Source of the DNA: JBKEBQ01 sp047973225 | Lineage (GTDB): Bacteria; Bacillota_I; Bacilli_A; Erysipelotrichales; Erysipelotrichaceae | DNA: 64,000 bases | Reading direction: 5' to 3' | NCBI GenBank assembly: GCA_047973225.1 | Contig: JBKEBQ010000007.1 | Span: 1-64,000, forward strand | Part shown: one piece after another, positions 45,977 through 53,961 of the stretch | Numbering within the stretch: the stretch's first letter is position 1 | How the letters are laid out: each line of letters begins with the position of its first letter | Program-made: the position numbers and the translations under genes | The notes under the pieces: generated by a model | The model's database searches: none | What the model was told of the DNA's origin: nothing | The model's input: only the letters and a program-made list of their open reading frames with translations

Positions 45977-46680
45977 ATGAAATTAAAAAACTATTGAAAT
46001 CGTTTAGTATTTGAATAGCAATAGCATTATTAGCAACAACAATAACACCGATACATGCCAATGAAAGAGTGAATTCTTCAAAAGAAGTAATTATTGAAAA
46101 GTTCAATGAATTACAAAGGGATATAGATAAAGCGCTACAAATTAGTGACAATAAGTATATTTTTGACCAAGCAGAAATAACAAAGATTGTTATAGATTCT
46201 AATTTTGATTTTCACGCTTACAATGCGTATTTTAATACAAACTATACGAAAGAAAGTTTCGCAGATATTGTAATAAATATGATTGAAAATACTGATTTAG
46301 AGTATCAACCAGAAGACGATAACACGTGTAGTGTCTGTGGAACATATTGTGGTAAAAATGGTACATCATCTGGATAGAATTATAATCGCTTTTACAAAAA
46401 TAAATCCAATTCGATAATCGCGGAAGAAGAGCTTGATGAATTATCACGTAATTGGGAATTAACCGGATCGGCTGGTTCGCTAACAGCGCTAATTCCCGGT
46501 ATTGGTCCTGCAATTGCGGCAGGTATTGGTGTAGGGGCAGGATGGAATAGTTGGAATGCTTCATCATTAGCGGCTGCAATACGCTCTAATAATCGCGACG
46601 GTCGCTGTGGAACAGTTACAGACATAAACAAATTTACAACAGCTTTTTCTGTTTGGTTGCAAAGAGAGTTTAAAGTATGA
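45977..46680 (+). pseudogene. Secreted protein with Gly-rich hydrophobic segment, broken
   Basis: ATG 45977 has GAAGGG six bases upstream. A six-A run just behind it needs one more A to give the signal peptide KKLLKSFSI-stop-IAIALLATTITPIHA, where a TGA also interrupts. From there the frame is open through ANERVNSSKEVI... to a Cys group (CSVCGTYC) and a TAG at 46375, and the same frame then continues for another 100 codons: a glycine-spaced hydrophobic stretch (GSAGSLTALIPGIGP, then AIAAGIGVGAGW) and SVWLQREFKV at the end. Secretion plus a Gly-zipper helix is reminiscent of pore-forming peptides. No family is recognised. Confidence 0.6.
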
Positions 46681-46745
46681 TAGGAATATTTTTAATATCT
46701 ATAATAGCAACAATAATGCTAATCTATCTTTATGATTTATTATGA
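46677..46745 (+). CDS. 22-aa hydrophobic membrane peptide
   Basis: MIGIFLISIIATIMLIYLYDLL starts at an ATG that overlaps the stop of the secreted-protein frame (GTATGA). It is a single membrane helix with an acidic end. Size and coupling fit an immunity peptide, a type I toxin-like peptide or a chance frame. Upstream AAAGAGAG could serve as ribosome site. Confidence 0.4.
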   Translation: MIGIFLISIIATIMLIYLYDLL

Positions 46746-47191
46746 GAAAAGCATCTATTTTTTTATCAAAAATGTAGCCAAGTCCTTTGCCCTAATCATA
46801 ACTTAAAATAAACAAAGAATAAATACGTATATAATAGATAGGATGAAAATAGTAGAAAAATAAGGATACAAGGGAAAATTCAAATATCCTTGTAACGTCA
46901 TATTATCGTATAAAAGTTACACCTCATGTACTTTTAGTGGGGAATAAAACTCCATACGAATTTATTTGTTATAAAGTAGATGATCGTGAGTTTGCCTAAT
47001 TTATGCACTTGTTTTATGTGAAATTGATATACTGTATTCATAGCTAAATGAAAAAAGAGAAAATGCAAGTGACAAAACCAACCGAGATCCTAAAGCCGTT
47101 CTCAACGGAATCTATTATATTATAAATATGTATACACCAAAATTAGTTGCGGATACGCTCAAATGCATATAAAAATTGCTTAATTTATTTG
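46746..47191. other. Gene-free stretch before ald
   Basis: A weak ACAAGG...CCTTGT hairpin near 46871-46893. No coding frame with a ribosome site is seen. Confidence 0.5.
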
Positions 47192-47230
47192 TATAGAGGA
47201 GTAAAAATCCTCTATATGGTCTATATACCA
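47192..47230 (+). promoter_or_regulatory. Two adjoining inverted repeats upstream of ald
   Basis: TATAGAGGA / TCCTCTATA with a 7-nt centre (47192-47216) touches TGGT-CTATAT-ACCA (47217-47230). There is no T-run, so it is not a terminator. It lies about 120 bp before ald and may be an operator or RNA element. Confidence 0.4.
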
Positions 47231-47351
47231 CGGATTTTATCGATAGGTATGCTTGTGGAAACATTTTGTTTACTTTGGTTTTGAGGAAGTGAACTTTTTG
47301 CATTTCCATAAAAAAAAGTATAAACTATAGCTAACAGAATGGAGTGGTTGG

Positions 47352-48473
47352 ATGAAAATAGGTTGTGTAAAAGAAATAAAAAAACATGAATATCGTGTTG
47401 GTTGTACACCGGCAAGTGTGGCTGCATATGTGAATGATGGGCATCAATTTTACCTTGAAAAAGGTGCTGGTGAAGGCAGTGGTTTTGAAGATTTTGAGTA
47501 TGAAAATGCCGGCGCAGTTATAGTTGATAAAGCAGTGGATGTGTGGAATCAAGTGGATATGTTGATTAAGGTAAAGGAACCTTTGCAAAGCGAATATCAA
47601 TACTTTCGTGAAGGATTGATATTGTATACGTATTTGCATTTAGCAGCAAATAAAGAATTGTGTGATGCTTTGCTTGAAAAAAAGGTGACGGGAGTTGCTT
47701 ATGAAACTTTGAGTGATAAAGGTGGGCTTCCACTACTAAAACCAATGAGTGAAGTTGCTGGGCGTTTGGCAGTGCAAGAAGGTGCGAAATATTTAGAAAA
47801 GCCATTTGGTGGTAGTGGTATTTTACTGGGTGGTGTTCCAGGCGTAAATCGTGGGAAAATCGTGATTATTGGTGGTGGTATTGTTGGTATCAATGCTGCT
47901 AAAGCAGCATTGGGAATTGGTGCAAGTGTTAGTATTTTGGATAAAGATTTACAACGCTTAGAAGAGTTATATTTTACCTTTAATGGACAAATCCAAACGT
48001 TGTATAGTACAGATTATGAAATTAAACGACAAATTCAGGATGCTGATTTGGTGATTGGTGCAGTGCTCATACCTGGTGGGAAAACACCGAAATTATTTAA
48101 AAAAGAATATTTGAAATTAATGAAAAATGGTTCGGTTATTGTTGATGTTGCAGTTGATCAAGGTGGATGTATGGAAACAACACATACTACATACCATGAC
48201 GATCCAACCTTTGTAGTGGATGGTGTAGTTCATTATTGCGTAGGGAATATGCCGGGATCTGTTCCAAGAACTTCGACAACAGCACTTACCAATGCTACAT
48301 TAGCATATGGTCTGCGCATTGCGAATAAAGGCATTGAGGAGGCAATAAAAGATACAATCATTGCTTCTTCAATCAATACCTATAAGGGACATATTAGTTT
48401 TCAAGCCGTAGCGGAGGCGCTAGGAGAAACGTATGTTGCTTTGTGTGATTTGCAAGTGAAAAAGATAAAATAA
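47352..48473 (+). CDS. ald: Alanine dehydrogenase
   Basis: 373 aa. MKIGCVKEIKKHEYRVGCTP is the family N-terminus with the substrate-binding Arg. Catalytic His is in LHLAANKEL, and the NAD-binding fold starts VIIGGGIVGINAAKAALGIGA. It interconverts alanine with pyruvate and ammonia, serving nitrogen assimilation or alanine use. Start follows GGAGTGG. Monocistronic. Confidence 0.95.
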   Translation: MKIGCVKEIKKHEYRVGCTPASVAAYVNDGHQFYLEKGAGEGSGFEDFEYENAGAVIVDKAVDVWNQVDMLIKVKEPLQSEYQYFREGLILYTYLHLAANKELCDALLEKKVTGVAYETLSDKGGLPLLKPMSEVAGRLAVQEGAKYLEKPFGGSGILLGGVPGVNRGKIVIIGGGIVGINAAKAALGIGASVSILDKDLQRLEELYFTFNGQIQTLYSTDYEIKRQIQDADLVIGAVLIPGGKTPKLFKKEYLKLMKNGSVIVDVAVDQGGCMETTHTTYHDDPTFVVDGVVHYCVGNMPGSVPRTSTTALTNATLAYGLRIANKGIEEAIKDTIIASSINTYKGHISFQAVAEALGETYVALCDLQVKKIK

Positions 48474-48663
48474 GTATAGAAAATATCATTTATCATGAGG
48501 ATTAAGTCATATTTTTGTATTGGTAAAGAAAGAAAAAGCGAAGCGTTTGATAAAATATTTACAAAAAACATTTAAATTTGTGATATTTATAGTAAACGTC
48601 TTTCTTTTTGCATTAAAATGGAGTAGAATGTACATGAAATAAATATATAGGAGGAATTATATT

Positions 48664-49530
48664 ATGGCATTAGTATCAGCAAAAGACATGCTCGAAAAAG
48701 CGCATGCTGGGCATTACGCAGTAGGGCAATTTAACATCAATAACTTAGAGTGGACAAAAGAAATTTTATTGGCAGCACAAGAAGCGAACTCACCCGTTAT
48801 TTTGGGAGTGTCAGAAGGCGCTGGAAAATACATGACAGGCTATAAAACGGTAACAGCAATGGTTAGTGCAATGGTTGATTCACTAGGCATCAGCGTACCT
48901 GTTGCATTACACTTAGATCATGGTAGTTATGAAGGCGCAAAAGCTTGTTTAAAAGCTGGGTTTTCATCAATTATGTTTGATGGATCGCATTATCCATTTG
49001 CCGAAAACTTAGAAAAATCTAAAGAAATTATTGCTTTGTGTCATGCAAAGGGTGTATCTGTTGAGTGTGAAGTTGGCGCAATCGGTGGAGAAGAAGATGG
49101 TGTGATTGGAAATGGTGAAGTTGCAGATCCTCAAGAATGTAAAACGATTGCTGAACTAGGTGTTGATATGTTGGCAGCTGGTATTGGTAATATCCATGGG
49201 AAGTATCCAGAAAATTGGACTGGTTTAAATTTTGAAGTTTTAGGAAACATTCAAGATGTTACGAATGGAAAACCATTGGTACTACATGGAGGAACAGGAA
49301 TTCCAGCTGATCAAGTAGCAAAAGCAATCGATTTGGGTGTTTCAAAAATTAATGTAAATACAGATTGTCAATTGGTATTTGCTGCTGCTACAAGAAAATA
49401 TATAGAAGCAGGTAAAGATTTGGAAGGGAAAGGATTTGACCCTCGTAAATTGCTTGCTCCAGGGGCTGCTGCAATTCGCGAACTTGTGGTTTCAAAAATG
49501 AAAGAATTTGGTTCAGCAAATAAAGCATAA
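48664..49530 (+). CDS. fba: Class II fructose-bisphosphate aldolase
   Basis: 288 aa. Zinc ligands and active-site motifs are seen in LHLDHGSYEGAKACL, EVGAIGGEEDGV, NIHGKYPENW and LHGGTGIP. Central glycolytic enzyme; length and FNINNLEWTKEI start match the FbaA group of Gram-positive bacteria. Ribosome site AGGAGG. Own terminator. Confidence 0.96.
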   Translation: MALVSAKDMLEKAHAGHYAVGQFNINNLEWTKEILLAAQEANSPVILGVSEGAGKYMTGYKTVTAMVSAMVDSLGISVPVALHLDHGSYEGAKACLKAGFSSIMFDGSHYPFAENLEKSKEIIALCHAKGVSVECEVGAIGGEEDGVIGNGEVADPQECKTIAELGVDMLAAGIGNIHGKYPENWTGLNFEVLGNIQDVTNGKPLVLHGGTGIPADQVAKAIDLGVSKINVNTDCQLVFAAATRKYIEAGKDLEGKGFDPRKLLAPGAAAIRELVVSKMKEFGSANKA

Positions 49531-49535
49531 TTTTT

Positions 49536-49560
49536 AAGGGGTAATAAGTACCCCTTTTTT
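49536..49560 (+). terminator. Terminator of fba
   Basis: AAGGGGTA / TACCCCTT stem, 5-nt loop, T6. Confidence 0.9.
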
Positions 49561-49649
49561 ATACGAAAATATAGAAATAAACAAAAACCTAATGAATATT
49601 TACTTATAATTTGGTAGTATATAGATAGATAATGTAAAAGGTGAAAACA

Positions 49650-50318
49650 ATGAATAGAAAAGAAAAGTGGATCTTAAAGTGTGAAGCCTTGCAATCACAA
49701 GGCGTTGAAATTTTTGATAAATATACAACCTACATTGATGATGATGTAAAAATTGGCAAAGATAGTATTATATATCCTAATGTTATGATACGCAAAGGCA
49801 GTAAGATTGGCAAAAAATGTGTAATACTTTCTAATTCTGTAATTGAAGCGTCTATTATTGGTGATGATGTTCACATTGATTCCAGTAAAATTGATGAGAG
49901 CGAAGTGGGTGACGGTTCTATTGTGGGACCGATGTCACACTTACGCAATCATACCAAGATTGTTGGAGCTGCTAGAATTGGTAATTTTGTGGAAATGAAA
50001 AATACAGTCTTTGGTAAAGGTAGTAAATGTGCACATTTAACGTATCTAGGGGATAGTGACATTGGTGAAAATGTAAACGTTGGTTGTGGTGTTGTTACCG
50101 TCAATTATGATGGCAAAAACAAATTTAGAACTTGCATAAAAGATGGCGCTTTTATTGGTAGTAATGTAAATTTGATTGCCCCAGTTATGGTTGGCGAGAA
50201 TACCGTATTAGCAGCTGGAAGTACGGTTGATCATGATGTTGAAGATGGTGCTATGGCAATTGCTAGAGTGCGCCAAGAAAATAAAACTGGAGCAGGTTTA
50301 AAGTACAAAAATAAATAA
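49650..50318 (+). CDS. glmU: GlmU acetyltransferase domain only
   Basis: 222 aa left-handed beta-helix, equal to the C-terminal half of GlmU. The ATG at 49650 follows AAAGGTG. Helix repeats begin with VKIGKDSIIYPNVMI, and the acetyltransferase site is complete: RNHTKIVGAARIGNFVEMKN, the catalytic His in AHLTYLGD near 129, and VNYDGKNK. The N-terminal uridyltransferase half (about 230 residues, LxxGxGTRM loop) is absent; the DNA upstream is the fba terminator. The place directly before prs is the classical glmU position in Bacillus. It can acetylate glucosamine-1-phosphate, but another enzyme must make UDP-GlcNAc. Confidence 0.88.
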   Translation: MNRKEKWILKCEALQSQGVEIFDKYTTYIDDDVKIGKDSIIYPNVMIRKGSKIGKKCVILSNSVIEASIIGDDVHIDSSKIDESEVGDGSIVGPMSHLRNHTKIVGAARIGNFVEMKNTVFGKGSKCAHLTYLGDSDIGENVNVGCGVVTVNYDGKNKFRTCIKDGAFIGSNVNLIAPVMVGENTVLAAGSTVDHDVEDGAMAIARVRQENKTGAGLKYKNK

Positions 50319-50333
50319 GGAGAGAGTGACAAA

Positions 50334-51305
50334 ATGGATAAGAACAAGGCGGTAGTATTTGCGTTAACATCAAGTATTGATTTGGCAAAAGAAATGTGTG
50401 AGCATTCAGGATTGGAGCTTGGCAAATGTGAAGTCACTCATTTTGCTGATGGCGAAATTCTCGTTCAACTGGATGAAACGGTGCGTGGCAAAGATGTCTT
50501 TATTGTACAGTCAACATGCTGTCCCGTATCGAGTACCCTAATGGAAATTCTGATTTGTATTGATGCTTGTAAAAGGGCAAGTGCGAAAAGTATTACGGTT
50601 GTAATGCCATACTATGGATATGCTCGTCAAGATCGAAAAGCCAGACCACGTCAACCCATTACCGCAAAATTGGTAGCTGATTTATTGGAAGCGGCAGGTG
50701 CAACAAGAGCTGTAACAATGGAATTACACGCAAGCCAAATTCAAGGTTTCTTTGATATTCCTGCGGATGATATTAGTGCTATGTGTATTATTGGTAATTA
50801 TTTTACAGAACGGGGGTTTGTGAATGATGATGTCGTTGTTGTTTCGCCAGACCATGGTGGAACTTCCCGTGCTCGAAGACTTGCAAAAATGTTAAATTGT
50901 CCTTTGGCAATCATTGATAAAAGACGTCCCAAACCAAATGTGGCAGAAGCGATGAATTTGGTTGGTGATGTTAGTGGTAAGCGTGCGATTGTTATTGATG
51001 ATATTGTAGATACTGCTGGTACACTTATGGCGGGGATTGATATGCTGTATGCACAAGGAGCGACAGAAGTTTATACAGCTTGTGTTCACGGAGTGCTATC
51101 AGGGCCGGCGATTGAACGCATTAAAAACTCACGGATTGTTGAATTTGTTTGTACAAACACCATTGATCAAACTCAAAAAGCAGGAAACCTTGATAAAATG
51201 ACGGTCCTTAGTGTGGGTAAGGTATTGGCTTCGACAATTGAGCGAATTGAAGACGGCGAATCAGTTTCAGATATGTTAAAATCATTTAATTATTCCAATT
51301 CATAA
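50334..51305 (+). CDS. prs: Ribose-phosphate pyrophosphokinase
   Basis: 323 aa. PRPP synthase motifs: catalytic YYGYARQDRKARPRQPI loop, VVVSPDHGG, and the PRPP-binding IVIDDIVDTAGT. It provides PRPP for PurF and for nucleotide salvage. It starts 15 bp behind glmU, probably as one operon. Confidence 0.97.
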   Translation: MDKNKAVVFALTSSIDLAKEMCEHSGLELGKCEVTHFADGEILVQLDETVRGKDVFIVQSTCCPVSSTLMEILICIDACKRASAKSITVVMPYYGYARQDRKARPRQPITAKLVADLLEAAGATRAVTMELHASQIQGFFDIPADDISAMCIIGNYFTERGFVNDDVVVVSPDHGGTSRARRLAKMLNCPLAIIDKRRPKPNVAEAMNLVGDVSGKRAIVIDDIVDTAGTLMAGIDMLYAQGATEVYTACVHGVLSGPAIERIKNSRIVEFVCTNTIDQTQKAGNLDKMTVLSVGKVLASTIERIEDGESVSDMLKSFNYSNS

Positions 51306-51312
51306 AGGAAAC

Positions 51313-51345
51313 AAAAAACATGTGATCGATGCATGTTTTTTTGTT
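51313..51345 (+). terminator. Terminator of glmU-prs
   Basis: AAAAACATG / CATGTTTTT stem with T-tract. Confidence 0.8.
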
Positions 51346-51394
51346 TTTATCTTTTTTAATTGGTGGTATAATGACAAGTACATGAGGTACACAT

Positions 51395-52021
51395 ATGAAA
51401 CAGGATATCGTGATTACAATTTCTAGGGAGTTTGGAAGTGGCGGAAGAAAGTTAGGAAAACATTTGGCGCAGCGTTTAGAAATTCCTTTTTATGATAAAA
51501 AGGCATTGACAAGTTTCATTGAAAAGGATGGCATTAATAAATTATCAGTGAAGAATATAAAAGATCATATCAATGGAGCGCAATATTATTTAGATATTCC
51601 TTTGAAGAATTATGTTGGACAAGGGGGCAGAATAGGTTTTATTGCCTTACAAGAGCGTATATATCGCAGACAAAAAGAAATGATTAAGTCGCTATCGAAA
51701 GAATCATGTGTGATTGTGGGGAGATGTTCACAAGCAATATTAGAGGATCATCCAAAGGTGATACGAATTTTTGTGAGAGCGGATAAAGCGGATAAGGTAC
51801 AAACAATTAGACGTTTATATAATTTAGATGAAAAAGCAGCCCTAACAAAAATGAAAGACGTAAATGAAAAACGCGCAAACTATTTTGAATATTTTACAAA
51901 CCAACAGTGGAAGAGCATGAATCACTATGATTTGGTGGTTAATACAAGTAAGCTTTCTGAGGATGAAATTATTATGATGATGATTGAATTGTTAGGACAG
52001 CGAGAAAAAACAAGCAGATAA
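51395..52021 (+). CDS. Cytidylate-kinase-like protein
   Basis: 208 aa. The N-terminus VITISREFGSGGRKLGKHLAQRL is the modified P-loop of the cytidylate-kinase-like family, and a central VIVGRCSQAIL and a TIRRLYNLDEKAAL lid-like segment follow. These proteins are common beside or apart from true Cmk in Firmicutes, and their substrate is not settled. Single gene between two terminators. Confidence 0.8.
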   Translation: MKQDIVITISREFGSGGRKLGKHLAQRLEIPFYDKKALTSFIEKDGINKLSVKNIKDHINGAQYYLDIPLKNYVGQGGRIGFIALQERIYRRQKEMIKSLSKESCVIVGRCSQAILEDHPKVIRIFVRADKADKVQTIRRLYNLDEKAALTKMKDVNEKRANYFEYFTNQQWKSMNHYDLVVNTSKLSEDEIIMMMIELLGQREKTSR

Positions 52022-52024
52022 ATT

Positions 52025-52063
52025 GAAAACAAAAAAAGCAGTCTTGATTTGTTTTCTTTTTTT
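52025..52063. terminator. Terminator between convergent genes
   Basis: GAAAACAAA / TTTGTTTTC stem followed by T7 on the plus strand. The A-rich left side may serve the minus strand. Confidence 0.7.
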
Positions 52064-52087
52064 CATTTGTTTTTTTGTATGATTTCG

Positions 52088-52675
52088 TTATTTCTTTAAG
52101 ATGTGTGTGATTTTTTTGTATATAAATAAGACAGTAATACTAGTAACAATCCCTTTTAACAAGTTAAAGGGAACTACGGCTAATAAAATAAAACCAAATA
52201 AATTTTCAATGTTTGGATTAATAGCACTACCTATCGCAATGAGCGTCTCCATTGGCATATGAAAGGCATTTGCATAAATAGGTAACAGTATAAAATAATT
52301 CAACACCGAAGCAGTGATGCATAGAGAAAAGATACCTATACCCATTCCAATAATGGCATTCAGTTTTGTTTTTTTACGATGGTATAAAAACGTAGCAGGA
52401 ATGATAAAACTACAACCCATTAGAAAGTTTGCCAACTCTCCAATCCCCATTGTTTGTGTACCGTTTAGTAGAAAAGACAATAGTACTTTTCCAGCTTCAA
52501 TAAAAATGGCGGGTAAAATACCAAAAGCAAAGCCACTAATTAAGATAATGACTTCGCTGAAATCGAGTTTGTAGAAAGGTGGGAAAAATGGTAATGGGAA
52601 ATCAAGAACCATAACCACAGCAGCAACAGCAGCAAAGATTGCAATCTGTGTAATTAATTTTATTTTTGAATGCAT
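52088..52675 (-). CDS. ribU: Riboflavin ECF transporter substrate-binding protein
   Basis: 195 aa with six hydrophobic segments. KLDFSEVIILISGFAFGILPAI resembles the conserved KLD/DFSE helix of RibU, and the FMN riboswitch directly upstream confirms riboflavin as the substrate. RibU joins the shared EcfA/EcfT energising module, which is not in this window. Start at 52675 has AAAGGAG upstream. Confidence 0.93.
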   Translation of the reverse strand: MHSKIKLITQIAIFAAVAAVVMVLDFPLPFFPPFYKLDFSEVIILISGFAFGILPAIFIEAGKVLLSFLLNGTQTMGIGELANFLMGCSFIIPATFLYHRKKTKLNAIIGMGIGIFSLCITASVLNYFILLPIYANAFHMPMETLIAIGSAINPNIENLFGFILLAVVPFNLLKGIVTSITVLFIYKKITHILKK

Positions 52676-52697
52676 GTGTATCTCCTTTTTAATGAAT

Positions 52698-52720
52698 AAA
52701 AAAACCTGTCATAAAACAGG
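52698..52720 (-). terminator. Expression platform of the ribU riboswitch
   Basis: On the minus strand CCTGT-TTTATG-ACAGG followed by seven T, between aptamer and ribU. AGCCCTG just before it is complementary to CAGGGC in the 5-prime part of the aptamer and may form the antiterminator. Confidence 0.8.
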
Positions 52721-52744
52721 GCTAGTTTCATATGAAAAGAATTG

Positions 52745-52862
52745 TTCTTCTTTCATCCAGACTGTACTGTCGCTACTGGAATTGCACCAGTTCATGCTAT
52801 CGAGAAGATAACGCGTGGAGTTTTACCACCGGTCGGGAATTGCACCCTGCCCTGAAGATTGT
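52745..52862 (-). promoter_or_regulatory. FMN riboswitch (RFN element)
   Basis: On the minus strand the conserved blocks appear in order: AATCTTCAGGGCAGGGTG, AATTCCCGACCGG, CTGGTGCAATTCCAGT and CGACAGTACAGTCTGGATGA. It should shut off ribU when FMN is plentiful. Confidence 0.97.
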
Positions 52863-53182
52863 GCAATCATTATAACATCTTTTTTTATATAATTCCATTT
52901 TTTTGCAAACTTAAAGCAGTATGTTTTCTCTAAATGTAAGCGGCTAGTGTCAAGTATTAGTGGGTGAAAGTATTGACATGTTCACAAGTTAAATGCATTC
53001 AGTGTGGAAAATTGCACTGGATTTTAATGTATAAGTTCCTTAATTGCTTCATCTTTTTTAATTCATGCATTGTTATCTCTACCTTTCTCATAATTACCGC
53101 TTCTTTCATAGATAGTAATCATACAACTGAGGAAGACATTATCATAGGAACCACAAATGCGTAAACTCCCAATAAAAACACA
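52863..53182. other. Gap between ribU riboswitch and purE promoter
   Basis: Contains the minus-strand ribU promoter region. A plus-strand 66-codon frame from GTG 52964, with CxxC motifs and a hydrophobic middle, has no good ribosome site; I do not call it a gene. Confidence 0.5.
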
Positions 53183-53211
53183 TTGAAAAAAAAGACAATA
53201 TAAGGTATTAT
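53183..53211 (+). promoter_or_regulatory. Promoter of the purE-H operon
   Basis: TTGAAA (53183-53188), 17-bp spacer, TATTAT (53206-53211), about 20 bp before the riboswitch. Confidence 0.7.
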
Positions 53212-53230
53212 AAATGTGTATAAAAAAGTA

Positions 53231-53294
53231 CTTGTATAATGGTCGAGATTGGTCGACAAGTTTCTACCCAACACCAACATGGTTGGACTACAAG
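53231..53294 (+). promoter_or_regulatory. Divergent purine riboswitch, aptamer
   Basis: P1 CTTGTA/TACAAG; joining TATAAT as in xpt; P2 GTCGA/TCGAC; L2 GATTGG (one base shorter than usual); joining AAGTTTCTACC identical to xpt; P3 CCAAC/GTTGG; L3 CCAACAT, which keeps the CC that pairs with GG of L2 but not the usual CCGTAAA; then GACTA with C as the specificity base. The core fits a guanine-class aptamer, while both loops differ from the purD copy. Confidence 0.8.
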
Positions 53295-53295
53295 G

Positions 53296-53328
53296 AAGTA
53301 GCCTCACATTCATAATGGGTGCTTTTTT
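53296..53328 (+). terminator. Probable riboswitch terminator 1
   Basis: An imperfect hairpin (AGC...GCT with CAC/GTG and ATT/AAT) is followed by six T. AAGTA at 53296-53300 can also pair with TACTT at 53229-53233, so aptamer and terminator may exclude each other. Confidence 0.5.
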
Positions 53329-53354
53329 ATTTTCAAGTTTGATGGAGGTAAATT

Positions 53355-53429
53355 ATGTACAATGTAGTATGTGAAGACTCTATATCAAAAATAAAGGAAT
53401 CTTTTTTTAGCGCACTTACATATATGTAA
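53355..53429 (+). CDS. 24-aa leader peptide of the purE operon
   Basis: MYNVVCEDSISKIKESFFSALTYM, with GGAGG six bases before its ATG. Its last codons and stop lie inside the hairpin of the following terminator, so a ribosome reading it to the end would melt that hairpin. Not hydrophobic, no run of one amino acid. The strong ribosome site argues that it is translated; the role is inferred. Confidence 0.55.
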   Translation: MYNVVCEDSISKIKESFFSALTYM

Positions 53430-53439
53430 ATGCGTTTTT
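53411..53439 (+). terminator. Terminator 2 in front of purE
   Basis: CGCA-c-TTACATA / TATGTAA-a-TGCG, one mismatch, then five T, ending 23 bp before the purE start. It overlaps the leader-peptide stop codon. Confidence 0.75.
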
Positions 53440-53461
53440 CATTGTAAGGAGGATGAAGGTT

Positions 53462-53956
53462 ATGATTCAGGTAAGCGTAGTAATGGGCAGTAAAAGTGAT
53501 TTGGAAGTAATGGAAGAATGTTTGAAGCAGTTACAGTATTTTAATATAGCGTATGAAGTGAGAATTTTATCAGCGCATCGCACACCGGTAGAGACGCATG
53601 CGTATGCAAATACTTTACGTGAGCGAGGGGTGAAAGTTGTGGTTGCTGCAGCAGGAGGTGCTGCGCATTTGGCAGGCGTTATAGCAGGTACCACAACCAT
53701 TCCAGTTATTGGGGTTCCAATTGAATCAAAAGCTTTAAAAGGCATGGATTCGCTGCTTTCGATTGTGCAAATGCCAAAAGGAATTCCGGTTGCAACGGTT
53801 GCCATTGGTAAAGCCGGAGCAGGGAATGCAGCCATCTTAGCAGCGGAAATGTTGGGTATTGCTGATCCAGATGTTGCAAAGCGTTTGGCGATGTTTAAAA
53901 AGGAGATGGCAGAAAAAGTGTTGAAAGATAGCTTTGTGGAAAGCTATGAAGGATAA
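53462..53956 (+). CDS. purE: N5-carboxyaminoimidazole ribonucleotide mutase
   Basis: 164 aa, class I PurE: VVMGSKSDLEVM, SAHRTPVETHAYA and AAGGAAHLAGV. ATG 53462 is nine bases from AAGGAGG; the ATG at 53453 is too close. No purK is in the window, so either purK lies elsewhere or the CO2-using type is present. Confidence 0.95.
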   Translation: MIQVSVVMGSKSDLEVMEECLKQLQYFNIAYEVRILSAHRTPVETHAYANTLRERGVKVVVAAAGGAAHLAGVIAGTTTIPVIGVPIESKALKGMDSLLSIVQMPKGIPVATVAIGKAGAGNAAILAAEMLGIADPDVAKRLAMFKKEMAEKVLKDSFVESYEG

Positions 53957-53961
53957 AATAT

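Noticed and set aside
49650..50318. Reading the glmU gene as a frameshift-truncated pseudogene
   Set aside because: No N-terminal GlmU sequence is found in any frame upstream; the start has its own ribosome site and the acetyltransferase site is complete.
52964..53164. 66-codon frame with CxxC motifs and a hydrophobic middle
   Set aside because: GTG start without a ribosome site, between two leaders, and no supporting motif.
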